Assembly: GCA_030148425.1 (NCBI GenBank)
Contig: JASBTM010000012.1
Coordinates: 1 to 64,000, forward strand
Origin: Hyphomicrobium sp.
GTDB lineage: Bacteria; Pseudomonadota; Alphaproteobacteria; Rhizobiales; Hyphomicrobiaceae
Reading direction: 5' to 3'
DNA length: 64,000 nucleotides
Within the stretch, counting starts at the first letter, position 1, and each line of letters starts with the position of its first letter. Below, one piece after another: positions 36,880 through 46,696 of this stretch. A program made the position numbers and the translations under genes. The notes under the pieces were generated by a model. It did no database searches. It worked only from the letters and a program-made list of their open reading frames with translations, and was not told the DNA's origin.

Positions 36880-37928
36880 GAGGAAAGTGCCGAGCGTCGT
36901 CGCGATACCATTTCGGCCGCAAGCTTCAGCGCCGCCTTGAGGCTCGATGCGGAAGCGATGCCTTTCCCCGCGATGTCGAAAGCAGTGCCATGATCGGGCG
37001 ACGTGCGCACGAACGGTAGGCCGAGCGTGACGTTCACGCCTTCGTCGAACGCCAATGTCTTGATCGGGATGAGTCCTTGGTCGTGATACATGGCGAGCGC
37101 CGCATCGTAGGTCTTTCGGGCTGCCGCGTGAAACAACGTGTCGGCGGAGAAAGGCCCTGTCGCGTCGATGCCTTCCGCGCGCAATTCCGCAATGGCGGGT
37201 CGGACGATGTTTTCGTCTTCCGATCCGATCGATCCGTTTTCGCCCGCATGCGGATTGAGTCCGGCGACGACGATCCGCGGCCGCTCAATGCCGAAATCGC
37301 GCTTCAGCGCGGCATGAAGGATGCGGCCGCAGCGCACGATCTTCTCCGTCGTGAGGAGGTGAGGGACATCCTTCAGCGGAACATGGATCGTCACCGGGAC
37401 GACGCAGAGCAGCGGTGCGGCGATCATCATCACCGGTTCGGCAGGATCGGACGGCCAGAATTCCTCGGAAAGCGCGCCGAGATATTCGGTATGACCGGGA
37501 TGCTCAAAGCCAGCTTCGTATAAGACCGATTTGGCGATCGGATTTGTCACCAGCGCCGACGCTTGGCCCGCCGCGATGTCCGCGACCGCCCGCTTGATCG
37601 CCAGGATCGTCGCCGCGCCGTTAGCGACGTCGGGTGCTCCAGCAACTCGCGAAGCAGTCAGCGGTACCGGAACGACCGGCAACGCGTTTTCGAAGACTTC
37701 GGCGGCGGCGAGGGCATTGGCGACCGGCTGGATGTCCGCATCGGCGTCGAGGCCGGAGGCGCGCGCCAGCGAGCGCATCAATTCGATGTCCGCGTAAAGG
37801 GCGAACGGTGGAATCCCGTCAGCGGATCGTTCTTTCCAGGCCTGCAGGGCAAGCTCCGGTCCGATACCGGCCGGGTCGCCCATCGTCAGAGCCAGCGGAG
37901 CGCTGGGCTCCCTATTTGGAGCCGACAT
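36876..37928 (-). CDS. pdxA: 4-hydroxythreonine-4-phosphate dehydrogenase
   Basis: 350 residues. [16 protein letters not shown] near the N-terminus, metal ligand His in [27 protein letters not shown] and [17 protein letters not shown] are the family signatures. The enzyme acts in pyridoxal phosphate synthesis. It overlaps the preceding gene by 17 bases and the following rsmA by 4, so it is tightly coupled. Confidence 0.96.
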   Translation of the reverse strand: MSAPNREPSAPLALTMGDPAGIGPELALQAWKERSADGIPPFALYADIELMRSLARASGLDADADIQPVANALAAAEVFENALPVVPVPLTASRVAGAPDVANGAATILAIKRAVADIAAGQASALVTNPIAKSVLYEAGFEHPGHTEYLGALSEEFWPSDPAEPVMMIAAPLLCVVPVTIHVPLKDVPHLLTTEKIVRCGRILHAALKRDFGIERPRIVVAGLNPHAGENGSIGSEDENIVRPAIAELRAEGIDATGPFSADTLFHAAARKTYDAALAMYHDQGLIPIKTLAFDEGVNVTLGLPFVRTSPDHGTAFDIAGKGIASASSLKAALKLAAEMVSRRRSALSS

Positions 37929-39246
37929 TTATCCGATACTCGATGTGCGCATCTTCGCGCAGGTCTTTCAGATAGCGCTTCGCCATAAGCTCGAACTCGC
38001 GCTGCTTGAGCTCGCCTTCGGCCTGGTTGCGCTTGTCGTCGGCCGCTTTGACAACGGTGCGGCCGCAGACGACCCACAACTCGATTGAGCCGTCGTTGAC
38101 GGTTGGGGGCAGCATCTCGCCGTCGGACGCATTGACGAGCAAAGTGCGGGTCGGCTCCGGGATGCTTGAGGGGCGCTGCTTTCCAAGATCCTCGAAGCGG
38201 GCGCCGGGAACGCCCATCGCGGCTGCCGCAGTCGACGGGCAGCCGGTGAATTTCTGCCGGATCTTGTCAGCTTCCTGGATGCGGGAAGCGACGCCGTGCT
38301 CTTCGATCTTTGCAGGCATCGAGATGCGAACGCGCTGGAGCTGCAACTCGAGATCGTCGTTTCCGGCCGTCGACGTACTGGCGACGAGCTTATCGACGTC
38401 CTTGTTGGTGACGTTGATCAGCGGGCCGAACTTGCGGCGCACGACTTCGTTCCAAGACAGCGTCGCACGGATGCGGCTCTTGATCGGATCGAGGCTGCCG
38501 CCGATCTGCTTTTGGAATTGCTCAATCGTCATCTTATTGCGATCGGCGATGCTCTTGACGATGACGTCGATCTGGGAGTCATCGATCGTGACACTCTGCC
38601 GTTTCGCTTCCTGCGTCTTGAGGCGGTCGTCGATCAGCTCTTCCAGCGCCTGCTTTTTCATGGCGGGCAGAGATTGCGCGCGCGCCGACTCGAAGGCTTG
38701 GCGCTGCAGGCTTATGCCGAACTCTTTTTTCCGGCGCTCGAAGATCGCGATGATTTCCTCGCGGGATTTCCCCTCGTTCGAGCGCGCGGTTTCTTGAAGG
38801 ATCTGCTTTAGGCGTTCCGACGTCTTCGGATTTTTGATGATGGCTTCAAAGTTCGACTTGGCCTTTGTCTGGACTTCGCTGCCGCTCAACATCGTGGCGC
38901 GTTGATCGATCTCATAGCCGGTGATGGGCTCGTCGTTGACGAGGGCGGCGATGGCGCGCTGATCGCTCGTCGGGGCAGGCCCGAGGTCATGACTTTCAGA
39001 CTCGGCTTTGGCGGCCGCGGCGCCGGGCGACTTTTTACGCTTCTTGCCTTTGCCGGGCGCGTCGTCGTCGGGGATGGTGTCGCCTACGGCAGGCTTCAGC
39101 GCCGACGTCGAGCCATCGCCGGTGACGGCGACCGTGCCGCCTTGTGCGTAGACTGCGAAAGAAAAGGCCGCACACGCCGTCGCTGTCAGCGCGCAATACC
39201 CGGCGGCGCGCGAAAATCGGCTGATCATACGACTTACAGACGGCAT
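37912..39246 (-). CDS. SurA-like periplasmic chaperone
   Basis: 444 residues with a signal peptide (AAGYCALTATACAAFSFAVYA/QGG). A basic insert (GKGKKRKKSPG, about 65) precedes the SurA N-domain (IAALVNDEPITGYEIDQRATM, ALEELIDDRLKTQEAKRQ). The C-terminal half shows only a weak parvulin-like region and no clear prolyl-isomerase signature, so chaperone activity without isomerase activity is likely. Its position between lptD and pdxA is that of surA, which assists outer-membrane protein folding, LptD included. Confidence 0.85.
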   Translation of the reverse strand: MPSVSRMISRFSRAAGYCALTATACAAFSFAVYAQGGTVAVTGDGSTSALKPAVGDTIPDDDAPGKGKKRKKSPGAAAAKAESESHDLGPAPTSDQRAIAALVNDEPITGYEIDQRATMLSGSEVQTKAKSNFEAIIKNPKTSERLKQILQETARSNEGKSREEIIAIFERRKKEFGISLQRQAFESARAQSLPAMKKQALEELIDDRLKTQEAKRQSVTIDDSQIDVIVKSIADRNKMTIEQFQKQIGGSLDPIKSRIRATLSWNEVVRRKFGPLINVTNKDVDKLVASTSTAGNDDLELQLQRVRISMPAKIEEHGVASRIQEADKIRQKFTGCPSTAAAAMGVPGARFEDLGKQRPSSIPEPTRTLLVNASDGEMLPPTVNDGSIELWVVCGRTVVKAADDKRNQAEGELKQREFELMAKRYLKDLREDAHIEYRINVGSK

Positions 39247-39406
39247 GCCCTGACGTTATCCATTGCTCCGATTCGGCGTGGGCAAAGAATACCGCAGCCG
39301 TTCCAGACGAAATCGCCTTATCCACACCAAGAGTGGCCAAAATCCGGTTTCTGCGCGGATTTAGCAAGGGGACCCCGCCGGGAAAGGCCGCACAGCCTTA
39401 ACACCG

Positions 39407-41986
39407 TCAGTTCGTGCGCTGGTCGCCGCCGAGATTGAAATCGGTTCCGGTCGAGGTCGCGAAATCGCCAAGATGCTTGAACTCGAAGCGCAGCATGATG
39501 GTCTGATCGGGCTCAATCGATAGATCAGAGTAGTTCGACTGGATGTACGACGCCGTCAACGCGAAACACTCGTCGACGTACTTCAGATTGATGCTGTCGT
39601 AACGGAAGTTGCCTTCCTGCAGGTTGTAGCGAGACGAACCACCGATGCTCCACCGGTTGGTGAGCTGGAGGGTTGCCGCAGCCAACACTTCTTCCTCGCG
39701 CGAGAGCGTGGCGATGACCGGTGTCCCATTTGGATTGAACGCATCGGGGTCCGAAAAGAGCGCGTCGGCATCGTAGGAATAGCCGGCCTGAATGCTGAGC
39801 GGCCCCCACGTCGTGATCATCGAGGAGTCGGTACGCTTCAGAGCGAATGTCGATTCGTCGAAGCGGCTCTGCGAGATGATGCGGAAGTTGCTGAGCGGCG
39901 CGAGGTAGACGCCGATCACGTAGTCCGAACGATCGGTCTGCAGGCCGTTGTAAGGGTTGAAGACGTAGTTGCCGTCGGCGTTGCGGCCAGGGTTCAGATA
40001 AATGTTGTCGCCCGAGAGATGATAGCTCTGACCTGCAAGGAAGCGTGCGTAACCGCCGTCCTTAGCCTGGAACGTGTACTGCAAACCCGCGTTCACGCGA
40101 GTGCCTGTTTCGATGCGGTCATAGCCCGAGAACTTCGACGTCGAGAACAGGTTCGTATCGTCAAACACGAGGCTCTGCGCGTCTTCGTCAGGCAGGCGAC
40201 GCTGTGGGATGGTCTCCTGGTGCGCCACGACTTGGCCGATAGGCTCGATGATGTGCGTGTTGCCGCCGGACGACGCGGCCCACGGATACGATACGGTCAT
40301 GCCGCCATCGACAACGCCGCGTGTGACGGTGTCGGAGAAGACCTGTGACGACGCCACACCGGTCCCTTCCGAATTCAGCACGACACTCTGCGGATTGGTG
40401 GCGTTGTCATACTGGTAGATATCGCCGCGAACGTCCGCGAAAGGCGTGTAACTGATGCCGATGGCATCCGTCAGGCGACGGCGCCACTTCAGCTCGGTGA
40501 CGATACGATTGACGTTCTGGTCGGCATCGCGCCCCGTCTGCGGATCGATGACCGATCCGTCCGCACGCGTGAAGCTCAGGACGTTCGTGTTCCATTTGAG
40601 TTCCCCGCCGAGGACGGGATCCTTGAACACGTAGTTATAGTCGATAATCGGATGCGTGTAGCTTTCGGTCTGCGGCGTGTCGTTAGTCAGCAAGCCGCCG
40701 AACTGATAAAGCTTGGCGCTGAAATAATTACGATCCGACTGGCCCGTCAAATAGACTTGGTTGACGCGATCCGTAACGAGAATGCTGTCGAGCTTGTAGA
40801 AGCGGCGGAACTGATCGTCGCTCTCGACGATCGCATCCCAGCCGAACTGCCACCAGCTCGACAACGAGAAGCGGCCATGCGTTTCGAGGCTGCCGCGCGG
40901 GCCATCCAGGTCCTTATTGCTAGATGGATCGCCCGGCAAATCGCGATAGTTCTGATCGATACCAGCAAGCTTGACGTTGTACTCGCCGTTGGCAAGGCGG
41001 TGACGCCACTCAGCCTTCATCATCAGGCCCTGGTCACTGAAATAGATCGGCTCAAGCGTGGCGTCGTAGTTCGGCGCCAGATTGAAGAAGTAGGGGATGC
41101 CGGTGATGTAGCCGAGCGTCGATGAGTGACCGTAGTCGGGCGTCAGGAAACCCGACCGACGCTTCACGGTCGGATCGGGGCTCTGGAAGTAGGGCAGATA
41201 GAAGATCGGCTGGCCATAAATCTGGAAATAGGCGTCCTGGTAGGTCAGGGTCGCCTGCTCCTGATCATGGATGATGCGCGTCGCGCTGATACACCAGAGC
41301 GGCGGCGTGCCGCCGTCGCTTTGGCACGGCGTGAAGCGACCGTTTTGGAACTCGGTGACATTGCCTTCACGCCGGGTCGCGCGGTCAGCGGAGATGTGGG
41401 ACTGATCTTTCGAGGTGACCGATAGCGCCGAAACAAAGCCGTCGCGGAAGTCGTCCGTCAGCGTGTAGCGATCGGCATGGACGATGTTGCCCTGCGGCTC
41501 CTTCAGCGTGACGTTGCCAACGGCCGTCAGCGTGCCCGCGCTCTGATCGTAGACCACTTCGTCAGCGGTCAGGATGTAGTTGTTGTAGAAAATCTCGACG
41601 TTGCCGCGAGAAATCACGCGATCGCCCGACTTGTCGTAAATCAGCTGATCGCCCTGCAGGCGCATCGGCTGCGCGCGGTCGAGATTCGTGTTGATCTTTC
41701 CGAAGATTGCGCTCGGCGAGTTGGCCGCTCCGAACGACGAATTATTCTTCGTTTTCTTGCTGAGCGTGGTCGACCCTGAGGATCCGCCTCCGCCGCCGAT
41801 GGAGCCGCCGGGATCAGTGGTGGTCGCGCCGTAGTTTTGGGCGGCGGCATAATTCGCTGAAAAGACTGCAAAACTGACCGAAATCAGGACGCAGAGAAGC
41901 GCACGAGCAATCCCGCCCACCTTCCGGTGGCGAGAATCCTCGCAAGACAGTCCGCAACCCTCATGCGGTGTCTGCGCTTCACGCAT
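39407..41986 (-). CDS. lptD: LPS-assembly protein LptD
   Basis: 859 residues with a signal peptide (ALLCVLISVSFAVFSANYAAA). An N-terminal OstA jellyroll (QPMRLQGDQLIYDKSGDRVIS, YILTADEVVYDQ) is followed by LPPYFQSPD-type (YLPYFQSPDPTVKRRSGFL) and a large C-terminal beta-barrel. It inserts LPS into the outer leaflet. Cysteines are few compared with E. coli (pairs near CQSD and WCIS, and one in DECF), so the disulfide pattern differs. It is 3 bases from lptG. Confidence 0.95.
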   Translation of the reverse strand: MREAQTPHEGCGLSCEDSRHRKVGGIARALLCVLISVSFAVFSANYAAAQNYGATTTDPGGSIGGGGGSSGSTTLSKKTKNNSSFGAANSPSAIFGKINTNLDRAQPMRLQGDQLIYDKSGDRVISRGNVEIFYNNYILTADEVVYDQSAGTLTAVGNVTLKEPQGNIVHADRYTLTDDFRDGFVSALSVTSKDQSHISADRATRREGNVTEFQNGRFTPCQSDGGTPPLWCISATRIIHDQEQATLTYQDAYFQIYGQPIFYLPYFQSPDPTVKRRSGFLTPDYGHSSTLGYITGIPYFFNLAPNYDATLEPIYFSDQGLMMKAEWRHRLANGEYNVKLAGIDQNYRDLPGDPSSNKDLDGPRGSLETHGRFSLSSWWQFGWDAIVESDDQFRRFYKLDSILVTDRVNQVYLTGQSDRNYFSAKLYQFGGLLTNDTPQTESYTHPIIDYNYVFKDPVLGGELKWNTNVLSFTRADGSVIDPQTGRDADQNVNRIVTELKWRRRLTDAIGISYTPFADVRGDIYQYDNATNPQSVVLNSEGTGVASSQVFSDTVTRGVVDGGMTVSYPWAASSGGNTHIIEPIGQVVAHQETIPQRRLPDEDAQSLVFDDTNLFSTSKFSGYDRIETGTRVNAGLQYTFQAKDGGYARFLAGQSYHLSGDNIYLNPGRNADGNYVFNPYNGLQTDRSDYVIGVYLAPLSNFRIISQSRFDESTFALKRTDSSMITTWGPLSIQAGYSYDADALFSDPDAFNPNGTPVIATLSREEEVLAAATLQLTNRWSIGGSSRYNLQEGNFRYDSINLKYVDECFALTASYIQSNYSDLSIEPDQTIMLRFEFKHLGDFATSTGTDFNLGGDQRTN

Positions 41987-41989
41987 GAC

Positions 41990-43084
41990 TCAGCCGTCCT
42001 CCTGGTGCAGAAGCACCGTGGTTGAGACGATCAAAACCAAGGCAACAGGGACCCACGCGGCGACCCACGCCGGCGCAAGCCCTGCGATCCCAATTTGTCT
42101 CGCGATTTCCGAGAACAAGAAGAAACTCACCCCACCGATCATCCCAGTCGTAACCATAGTCTGGATGCCACCGGAGCGGAATGACCGCAATGACACAGTA
42201 GCGGCCAAAAGGACCATCGCCAGACAGAGCAGGGGCCGAACCAGAAGGGCTTGATATTGAACGCGCAACCTCTCGGTTGAAAGTCCAGCTTTATCAGCAG
42301 CCTCTATGAGATCGGGAAGATCCCAAAAGGAGACCGAGAAAACGGTACCGAGAGCCTCCTGCACGCGGTCCGGCGTCAGATAGGTCGATACCAGGTAGGA
42401 ATCGAACTTTTCCGACTGCTGGCCGAGGCGCGAAACCCAGGCGTCCTTGAGCTCCCAATACCCGTCTTTGAGTTCGGCTTGGCCCGCATCGACCCGCTCG
42501 GAGAAATGCCCGGTCCGGTCATAAGCGATGATCATGACACCGGTCAGGGTCAGGCCGCGGTTGGAGGCCGCCGCGGCGCCGAGAATGGATTCTCCGTCGA
42601 CCCCGTCCTGGCGAATCCAGGATCCGCCGCCCTGCGCGCGAAGGAGGTTGGTGTCGTTGCCGAATGCCTTGGCAAAAACCTGCTCGGATATCGCGCGGCC
42701 GCGGGCGGCGAGGGGGTTGTAGACCGTTACGCCCAGCACGCCGACGACGAGGCCGACCATTATTCCCGGCGCGAGAAACTGCCAGACGGACATGCCGCCG
42801 GCTCGCATCACGGCAAGCTCGCTTCGGCGGTTGAGATACAACAAAGCGCTGAGTGCGCCGACGAGCACGGCAAAGCCGAGCAGAAATTCAACGTAGGCGC
42901 CGAGACGTAGGCTCGCAATGAAGACAAGCGTCGGAACGGGGACGTTGCCGAACTTACTCGATTGGCGCAGGAGCTCGACGAAATCGATCATGAAGATCAG
43001 CAGTGCGCAGACGGCGAGCGTCGCAACGATGGCGACCAGGAATAGCTTTGCTATATACCGCCAAAGCGTAAAGGAATTCATCAT
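41990..43084 (-). CDS. lptG: LPS export ABC transporter permease LptG
   Basis: 364 residues, YjgP/YjgQ family. Transmembrane segments lie near residues 10 to 35, 60 to 85 and 100 to 120, with three more at the C-terminus, and a periplasmic beta-jellyroll lies between. With LptF and the ATPase LptB (not in this window) it extracts LPS from the inner membrane. Its start overlaps the lptF stop (ATGA). Confidence 0.93.
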   Translation of the reverse strand: MMNSFTLWRYIAKLFLVAIVATLAVCALLIFMIDFVELLRQSSKFGNVPVPTLVFIASLRLGAYVEFLLGFAVLVGALSALLYLNRRSELAVMRAGGMSVWQFLAPGIMVGLVVGVLGVTVYNPLAARGRAISEQVFAKAFGNDTNLLRAQGGGSWIRQDGVDGESILGAAAASNRGLTLTGVMIIAYDRTGHFSERVDAGQAELKDGYWELKDAWVSRLGQQSEKFDSYLVSTYLTPDRVQEALGTVFSVSFWDLPDLIEAADKAGLSTERLRVQYQALLVRPLLCLAMVLLAATVSLRSFRSGGIQTMVTTGMIGGVSFFLFSEIARQIGIAGLAPAWVAAWVPVALVLIVSTTVLLHQEDG

Positions 43085-44271
43085 GGCGCAACCTTACGGC
43101 GAGGCATGACAAGTCGGAAAGCGGCCGAAGCAGCCGCGGCGATACCGTCGTACAACCGCGTGAAGATCGAGATTCCAGAGCGCTGACGATCCATCCTCTT
43201 GATCATGATCAGGGACACCACGATCGCCCCGAGGGGAACGCCGTAAAGGGCCGCCAGCATCGCGGGATTGCGCGAAACCGCGCTATTCAGCGCCAATCCA
43301 GCCATGCGGCAGCCGGCGCCGATGAGAAACGTCAGAACGAGACTTTGCATCCGGCTCGAGCGGGTCGAACGCGCTTGGCCGACAAACGCGACGATCAGGA
43401 ACGCGAAGGCGAGCGGATAGAGCGGGCTGACGAGCCGCTCATGGATTTCCGCCCGGAAACTGCCGGGGTTGCTCTTGAAAAGCACGCTGTCGGCTGCCGG
43501 GTGAACAAGTTCATTCCAAAAGCGCTCGCGTGGCTTCAGTTCGCCCGAGCCCGAATCCTGCGGCTCGAACCGGTCGAGGTCGACCACGTACTTGTCGAAG
43601 GCGATGATCTGCGGCGGGCCGTCGGCGTCGGAGCGGCGGATGATGTGGCCGGTCGACATGAGGAGATAGGCGGTCTCATCCTGCTTTACGATGTCGCCGT
43701 GCTCGGCGAGATAAGTCTGCGATTGCTGCTTGTCGCGGGTGTCGTGCATGACGAGGCCGAGCAGCTGACCGTCCGCCGAACGGTCGCGGATGTGGAACAT
43801 CAGATCCTGCTCGGGACTCGAGAAGCGGCCGGGTTGGATGACTTGCGTCAGCAGATCGCTTCTGACCTGAACCAGGTAATCGCGCAGCGTCCGCATGCTC
43901 CAGGGCTGCGCGAAGTGTGACACGAGCGCCAGGAAAATACTGACAAGCAGGGCGAGCAGGAGGAGGGGGCGGGCCACCGTCCAGACTGTCGAACCCGCGG
44001 CCGAAAGCACGATTAGCTCGCTGTCCGTATTTAAGCGATTGAGCGTTTGCAATGCGCCGATCAGCAGCGAGAACGGCGCGATGATCGCCATGAGGTTCGG
44101 CACCGCGAGCGACGTCATCTTGATCAGCATCCAGGTGTCCTGGCCCTGACTCGTAACGACGTTGAACTGCCGGAGCGCGAGCGCGATCCAGACCACACCG
44201 GTCAGAGAGCAAAGGATCAGCAGAAACGAGCTGGTCGCCTGCCGGAACACATAGTTCGAGAGAATTCGCAT
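43081..44271 (-). CDS. lptF: LPS export ABC transporter permease LptF
   Basis: 396 residues, YjgP/YjgQ family. It starts MRILSNYVFRQATSSFLLILCSLTG and contains LNTDSELIVLSAAG, the conserved cytoplasmic coupling segment. It has six predicted membrane segments, three at each end. It is the first gene of lptF-lptG-lptD-surA-pdxA-rsmA on the minus strand. Confidence 0.93.
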   Translation of the reverse strand: MRILSNYVFRQATSSFLLILCSLTGVVWIALALRQFNVVTSQGQDTWMLIKMTSLAVPNLMAIIAPFSLLIGALQTLNRLNTDSELIVLSAAGSTVWTVARPLLLLALLVSIFLALVSHFAQPWSMRTLRDYLVQVRSDLLTQVIQPGRFSSPEQDLMFHIRDRSADGQLLGLVMHDTRDKQQSQTYLAEHGDIVKQDETAYLLMSTGHIIRRSDADGPPQIIAFDKYVVDLDRFEPQDSGSGELKPRERFWNELVHPAADSVLFKSNPGSFRAEIHERLVSPLYPLAFAFLIVAFVGQARSTRSSRMQSLVLTFLIGAGCRMAGLALNSAVSRNPAMLAALYGVPLGAIVVSLIMIKRMDRQRSGISIFTRLYDGIAAAASAAFRLVMPRRKVAP

Positions 44272-44637
44272 GCTTCAGCCGCCCCCGCTCCCGTCACACG
44301 ACGGAAGCTCCGTCACCGCTGGCCCCTGCGATAACGCTTTCGGCTCCCATAGCACAGTGGCAGAATTTCGGCTGTTCAGAGGTGTTTGCAACCTGGGTAT
44401 ATCTAAAAAAACATGGTTGTGACCCAAATACTTAGGGTATTCGAGAGCTTTACGCACCGCCCGGGCGCAATGCCTCGCTTGCCACCTCTTTCTGAACGAC
44501 TAAGTTGTGCGCGGCCGCGCGTTCCGCCTGCGCATTTGCAGCCATAGGATCGCGAAGCGGATCGGCGTCCGCGTCCCGGCACCGAATTTCCTCTCCCTGA
44601 AGCGGGATTCCATCTTAACTTTGGAGCAGACTTGAAA
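44272..44637. other. Divergent promoter region between lptF and pepA
   Basis: 366 bp without a supported gene. On the minus strand TTGGGT, 17 bases and AGATAT (about 44401-44429) is a weak promoter candidate for lptF. On the plus strand TTGTGA near 44417 with TATTCG near 44438 is even weaker. GGAG at 44623-44626 serves pepA. An A-run of seven lies at about 44405-44411. Confidence 0.3.
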
Positions 44638-46167
44638 ATGTCCGATCGCCTCGAAATTGCATTTGCGCCTCTCAATGCCGATCCCGAGACGGTGACCGTT
44701 GTATTCGCGGGCGATGGATTGGCGCTCGGCTCACGGGCGCGCGAACTCGACACGAAATCCGCGAGCGCGCTGAGCAAGGCCGCCGCTGCTGCCGACTTCA
44801 AAGGCAAATACAAGTCGTCGATTGAAATCCTGGCCCCCGCGAAGATCGGTATCGATCGTCTTATCGTCAGCGGCAGCGGTAAGGTCGGCGCGCTCACCGA
44901 GCAGCAGGCCGTTGATCTCGGCGGTGCGGTGCTGGGGGCGATCCAGGCACGCAAGGCGAGCGCCGCCAGCGTCATCGTCGACGTCGAAGGCTCGGAGACG
45001 CTCTCGGCCGACGAGATCGCGGCGTTGATCGCACAAGGCGCCATGCTGCGTCACTACAACTTCAAAAAGTACCAGACGAAGAAATCGGCCGACGATGGCC
45101 AGGACAAGGATGGCATCAAGAAGCTCACCATCCACGTTTCGCATCCGGAGAAAGCCAAGGCCGCGTTCGCACCGCTGAAAGCCGTCGCCAACGGCGTAAA
45201 TTTGGCGCGCGATCTCGTCAACGAACCGGCCAACATCCTTGGTCCGGTGGAACTCGCCGAAAAGACGAAAGTGCTCGAAAAGCTCGGTGTTGACGTCGAA
45301 ATCCTCGATATCAAGGATATGGAGAAGCTCGGCATGGGCTCGCTTCTGTCCGTTGGCCAGGGCAGCGAGCGGCCGTCGCGGCTCGCCGTCATGGTGTGGA
45401 ACGGTGCAAAGGGATCCAAGAAGCAGAAGCCGATCTGCTTCGTCGGCAAAGGCGTCGTCTTCGACACCGGCGGCATCTCGATCAAGCCCGCCGCAGGCAT
45501 GGAAGACATGAAGGGCGACATGGGCGGCGCCGCTGCCGTCATCGGCACGATGTACGCGCTGGCCGAGCGCAAGGCCAACGTCAACGCCGTCGGTCTCATC
45601 GGCTGCGTCGAGAACATGCCGTCGGGTACCGCGACGCGTCCGGGCGATATCGTCAAGTCGATGTCGGGTCAGACGATCGAGGTCATCAACACCGACGCCG
45701 AAGGCCGCCTCGTGCTCGCGGATGTGCTCTGGTACGCGCAGGAGCAATTCAAGCCGAAGCTCGTCATCGATCTCGCGACGCTAACGGGCGCCATCATGGT
45801 TGCGCTCGGCAAGGAATACGCCGGGCTCTTCTCGAACGAGGACAAGCTCGCGGACGAGCTGCTTGCTGCGTCGCGCTCAACCGGCGAGAAGCTGTGGCGG
45901 ATGCCGCTCGACAAGGCGTTCGACAAGATGATGGATTCCAAGAACGCCGACATGAAGAACGCCGGCGGGCGCTGGGCTGGCGCGGCAACGGCCGCCGCGT
46001 TCCTGCAGCGCTTCATCCAGAAGGACACGCCCTGGAGCCACATCGACCTCGCGGGCACGGCGATGGACGGCAGCCGCAACGACATCAACACAAGCTGGGG
46101 CGCAGGCTGGGGCGTCCGCTTGCTCAACGCCTTCGTCGCTGAGCATCACGAAAAAGGCGAAAAATAA
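44638..46167 (+). CDS. pepA: Leucyl aminopeptidase
   Basis: 509 residues from the ATG at 44638. A TTG at 44632 is in frame and is actually better spaced from GGAG, so the start may be two codons earlier. The M17 metal site is complete: VGKGVVFDTGGISIKP, MEDMKGDMGGAAAV and NTDAEGRLVLADVL. It hydrolyses N-terminal residues from peptides in the cytosol. It stands alone and ends at a strong terminator. Confidence 0.96.
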   Translation: MSDRLEIAFAPLNADPETVTVVFAGDGLALGSRARELDTKSASALSKAAAAADFKGKYKSSIEILAPAKIGIDRLIVSGSGKVGALTEQQAVDLGGAVLGAIQARKASAASVIVDVEGSETLSADEIAALIAQGAMLRHYNFKKYQTKKSADDGQDKDGIKKLTIHVSHPEKAKAAFAPLKAVANGVNLARDLVNEPANILGPVELAEKTKVLEKLGVDVEILDIKDMEKLGMGSLLSVGQGSERPSRLAVMVWNGAKGSKKQKPICFVGKGVVFDTGGISIKPAAGMEDMKGDMGGAAAVIGTMYALAERKANVNAVGLIGCVENMPSGTATRPGDIVKSMSGQTIEVINTDAEGRLVLADVLWYAQEQFKPKLVIDLATLTGAIMVALGKEYAGLFSNEDKLADELLAASRSTGEKLWRMPLDKAFDKMMDSKNADMKNAGGRWAGAATAAAFLQRFIQKDTPWSHIDLAGTAMDGSRNDINTSWGAGWGVRLLNAFVAEHHEKGEK

Positions 46168-46172
46168 ACGCG

Positions 46173-46212
46173 ACGCCCGAGCTGGGTTGGATAGCCGACC
46201 CAGCTCAGGCGT
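46173..46212. terminator. Strong, probably bidirectional terminator after pepA
   Basis: ACGCC-c-GAGCTGGGT (46173-46187) pairs with ACCCAGCTC-a-GGCGT (46198-46212) with one mismatch and a ten-base loop. The plus tail is TTGTATC; the minus tail reads GCGTTTATTTTT. The flanking genes are convergent. Confidence 0.85.
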
Positions 46213-46275
46213 TTGTATCATTATGATACACATGCTATTCTTATAATTTGTTTCCATAATACATATTATGCGAAT
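46213..46275. promoter_or_regulatory. AT-rich segment with two palindromes
   Basis: Only 15 of 63 bases are G or C. TGTATCAT-T-ATGATACA (46214-46230) is a perfect 17-bp palindrome, and CATAAT-ACAT-ATTATG (46255-46270) is a second one. A TATAAT sits at 46242-46247 between them, without a recognisable -35 or a downstream gene on the plus strand. The purpose is unknown. Confidence 0.35.
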
Positions 46276-46324
46276 TTGATCTGGGGCCGGTGGGAGCCTT
46301 TTGGATGTTGGCTAAGGCTGGATT

Positions 46325-46678
46325 TCAATCGGCGCTCAGCGTCGTCGACTTCCGATACCAGAACGGAAACGGCGCACCCATCAACAGGATCACGAACGCC
46401 AGGATGGCATTCCGCAGCGGACGTCTTTCGAAACCTGCGCTCTCGATCGACGCATAGCCTGGGACGACCTCGCCGCTGGCGATCAGGCTCTGCACCTCCG
46501 CGAGATCTTGCTCGCTGACGAGAAACGAAATGCCGCCGTACAGGATCGCGAAATGCGGCGCTTGCGAAACGATATCCTTCCCCGCGACGGCGAAGCGAAT
46601 ACCGTGAGCATTGAGCAGGCTCTCAATGACGAGAGCCTCCGGCAGCATCAATGTGGTATGCGCGATCTGAAGCGGCAT
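46325..46678 (-). CDS. DUF2007-domain membrane-anchored protein
   Basis: 117 residues. The N-terminal 70 residues (PEALVIESLLNAHGIRFAVAG, GISFLVSEQDLAEVQSLI) match the DUF2007 ferredoxin-like fold, thought to be a small signalling or ligand-binding module. One hydrophobic segment follows (NAILAFVILLMGAPFPFWY). It is 18 bases from the upstream membrane-protein gene on the same strand, so the two are probably co-transcribed. The function is unknown. Confidence 0.8.
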   Translation of the reverse strand: MPLQIAHTTLMLPEALVIESLLNAHGIRFAVAGKDIVSQAPHFAILYGGISFLVSEQDLAEVQSLIASGEVVPGYASIESAGFERRPLRNAILAFVILLMGAPFPFWYRKSTTLSAD

Positions 46679-46696
46679 GGCTTGCCTCGCAGCCTG

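Noticed and set aside
46213-46518. 101-codon plus-strand frame after pepA
   Set aside because: It begins in the AT-rich palindromic patch, overlaps the DUF2007 gene in antisense, and codon use does not look coding.
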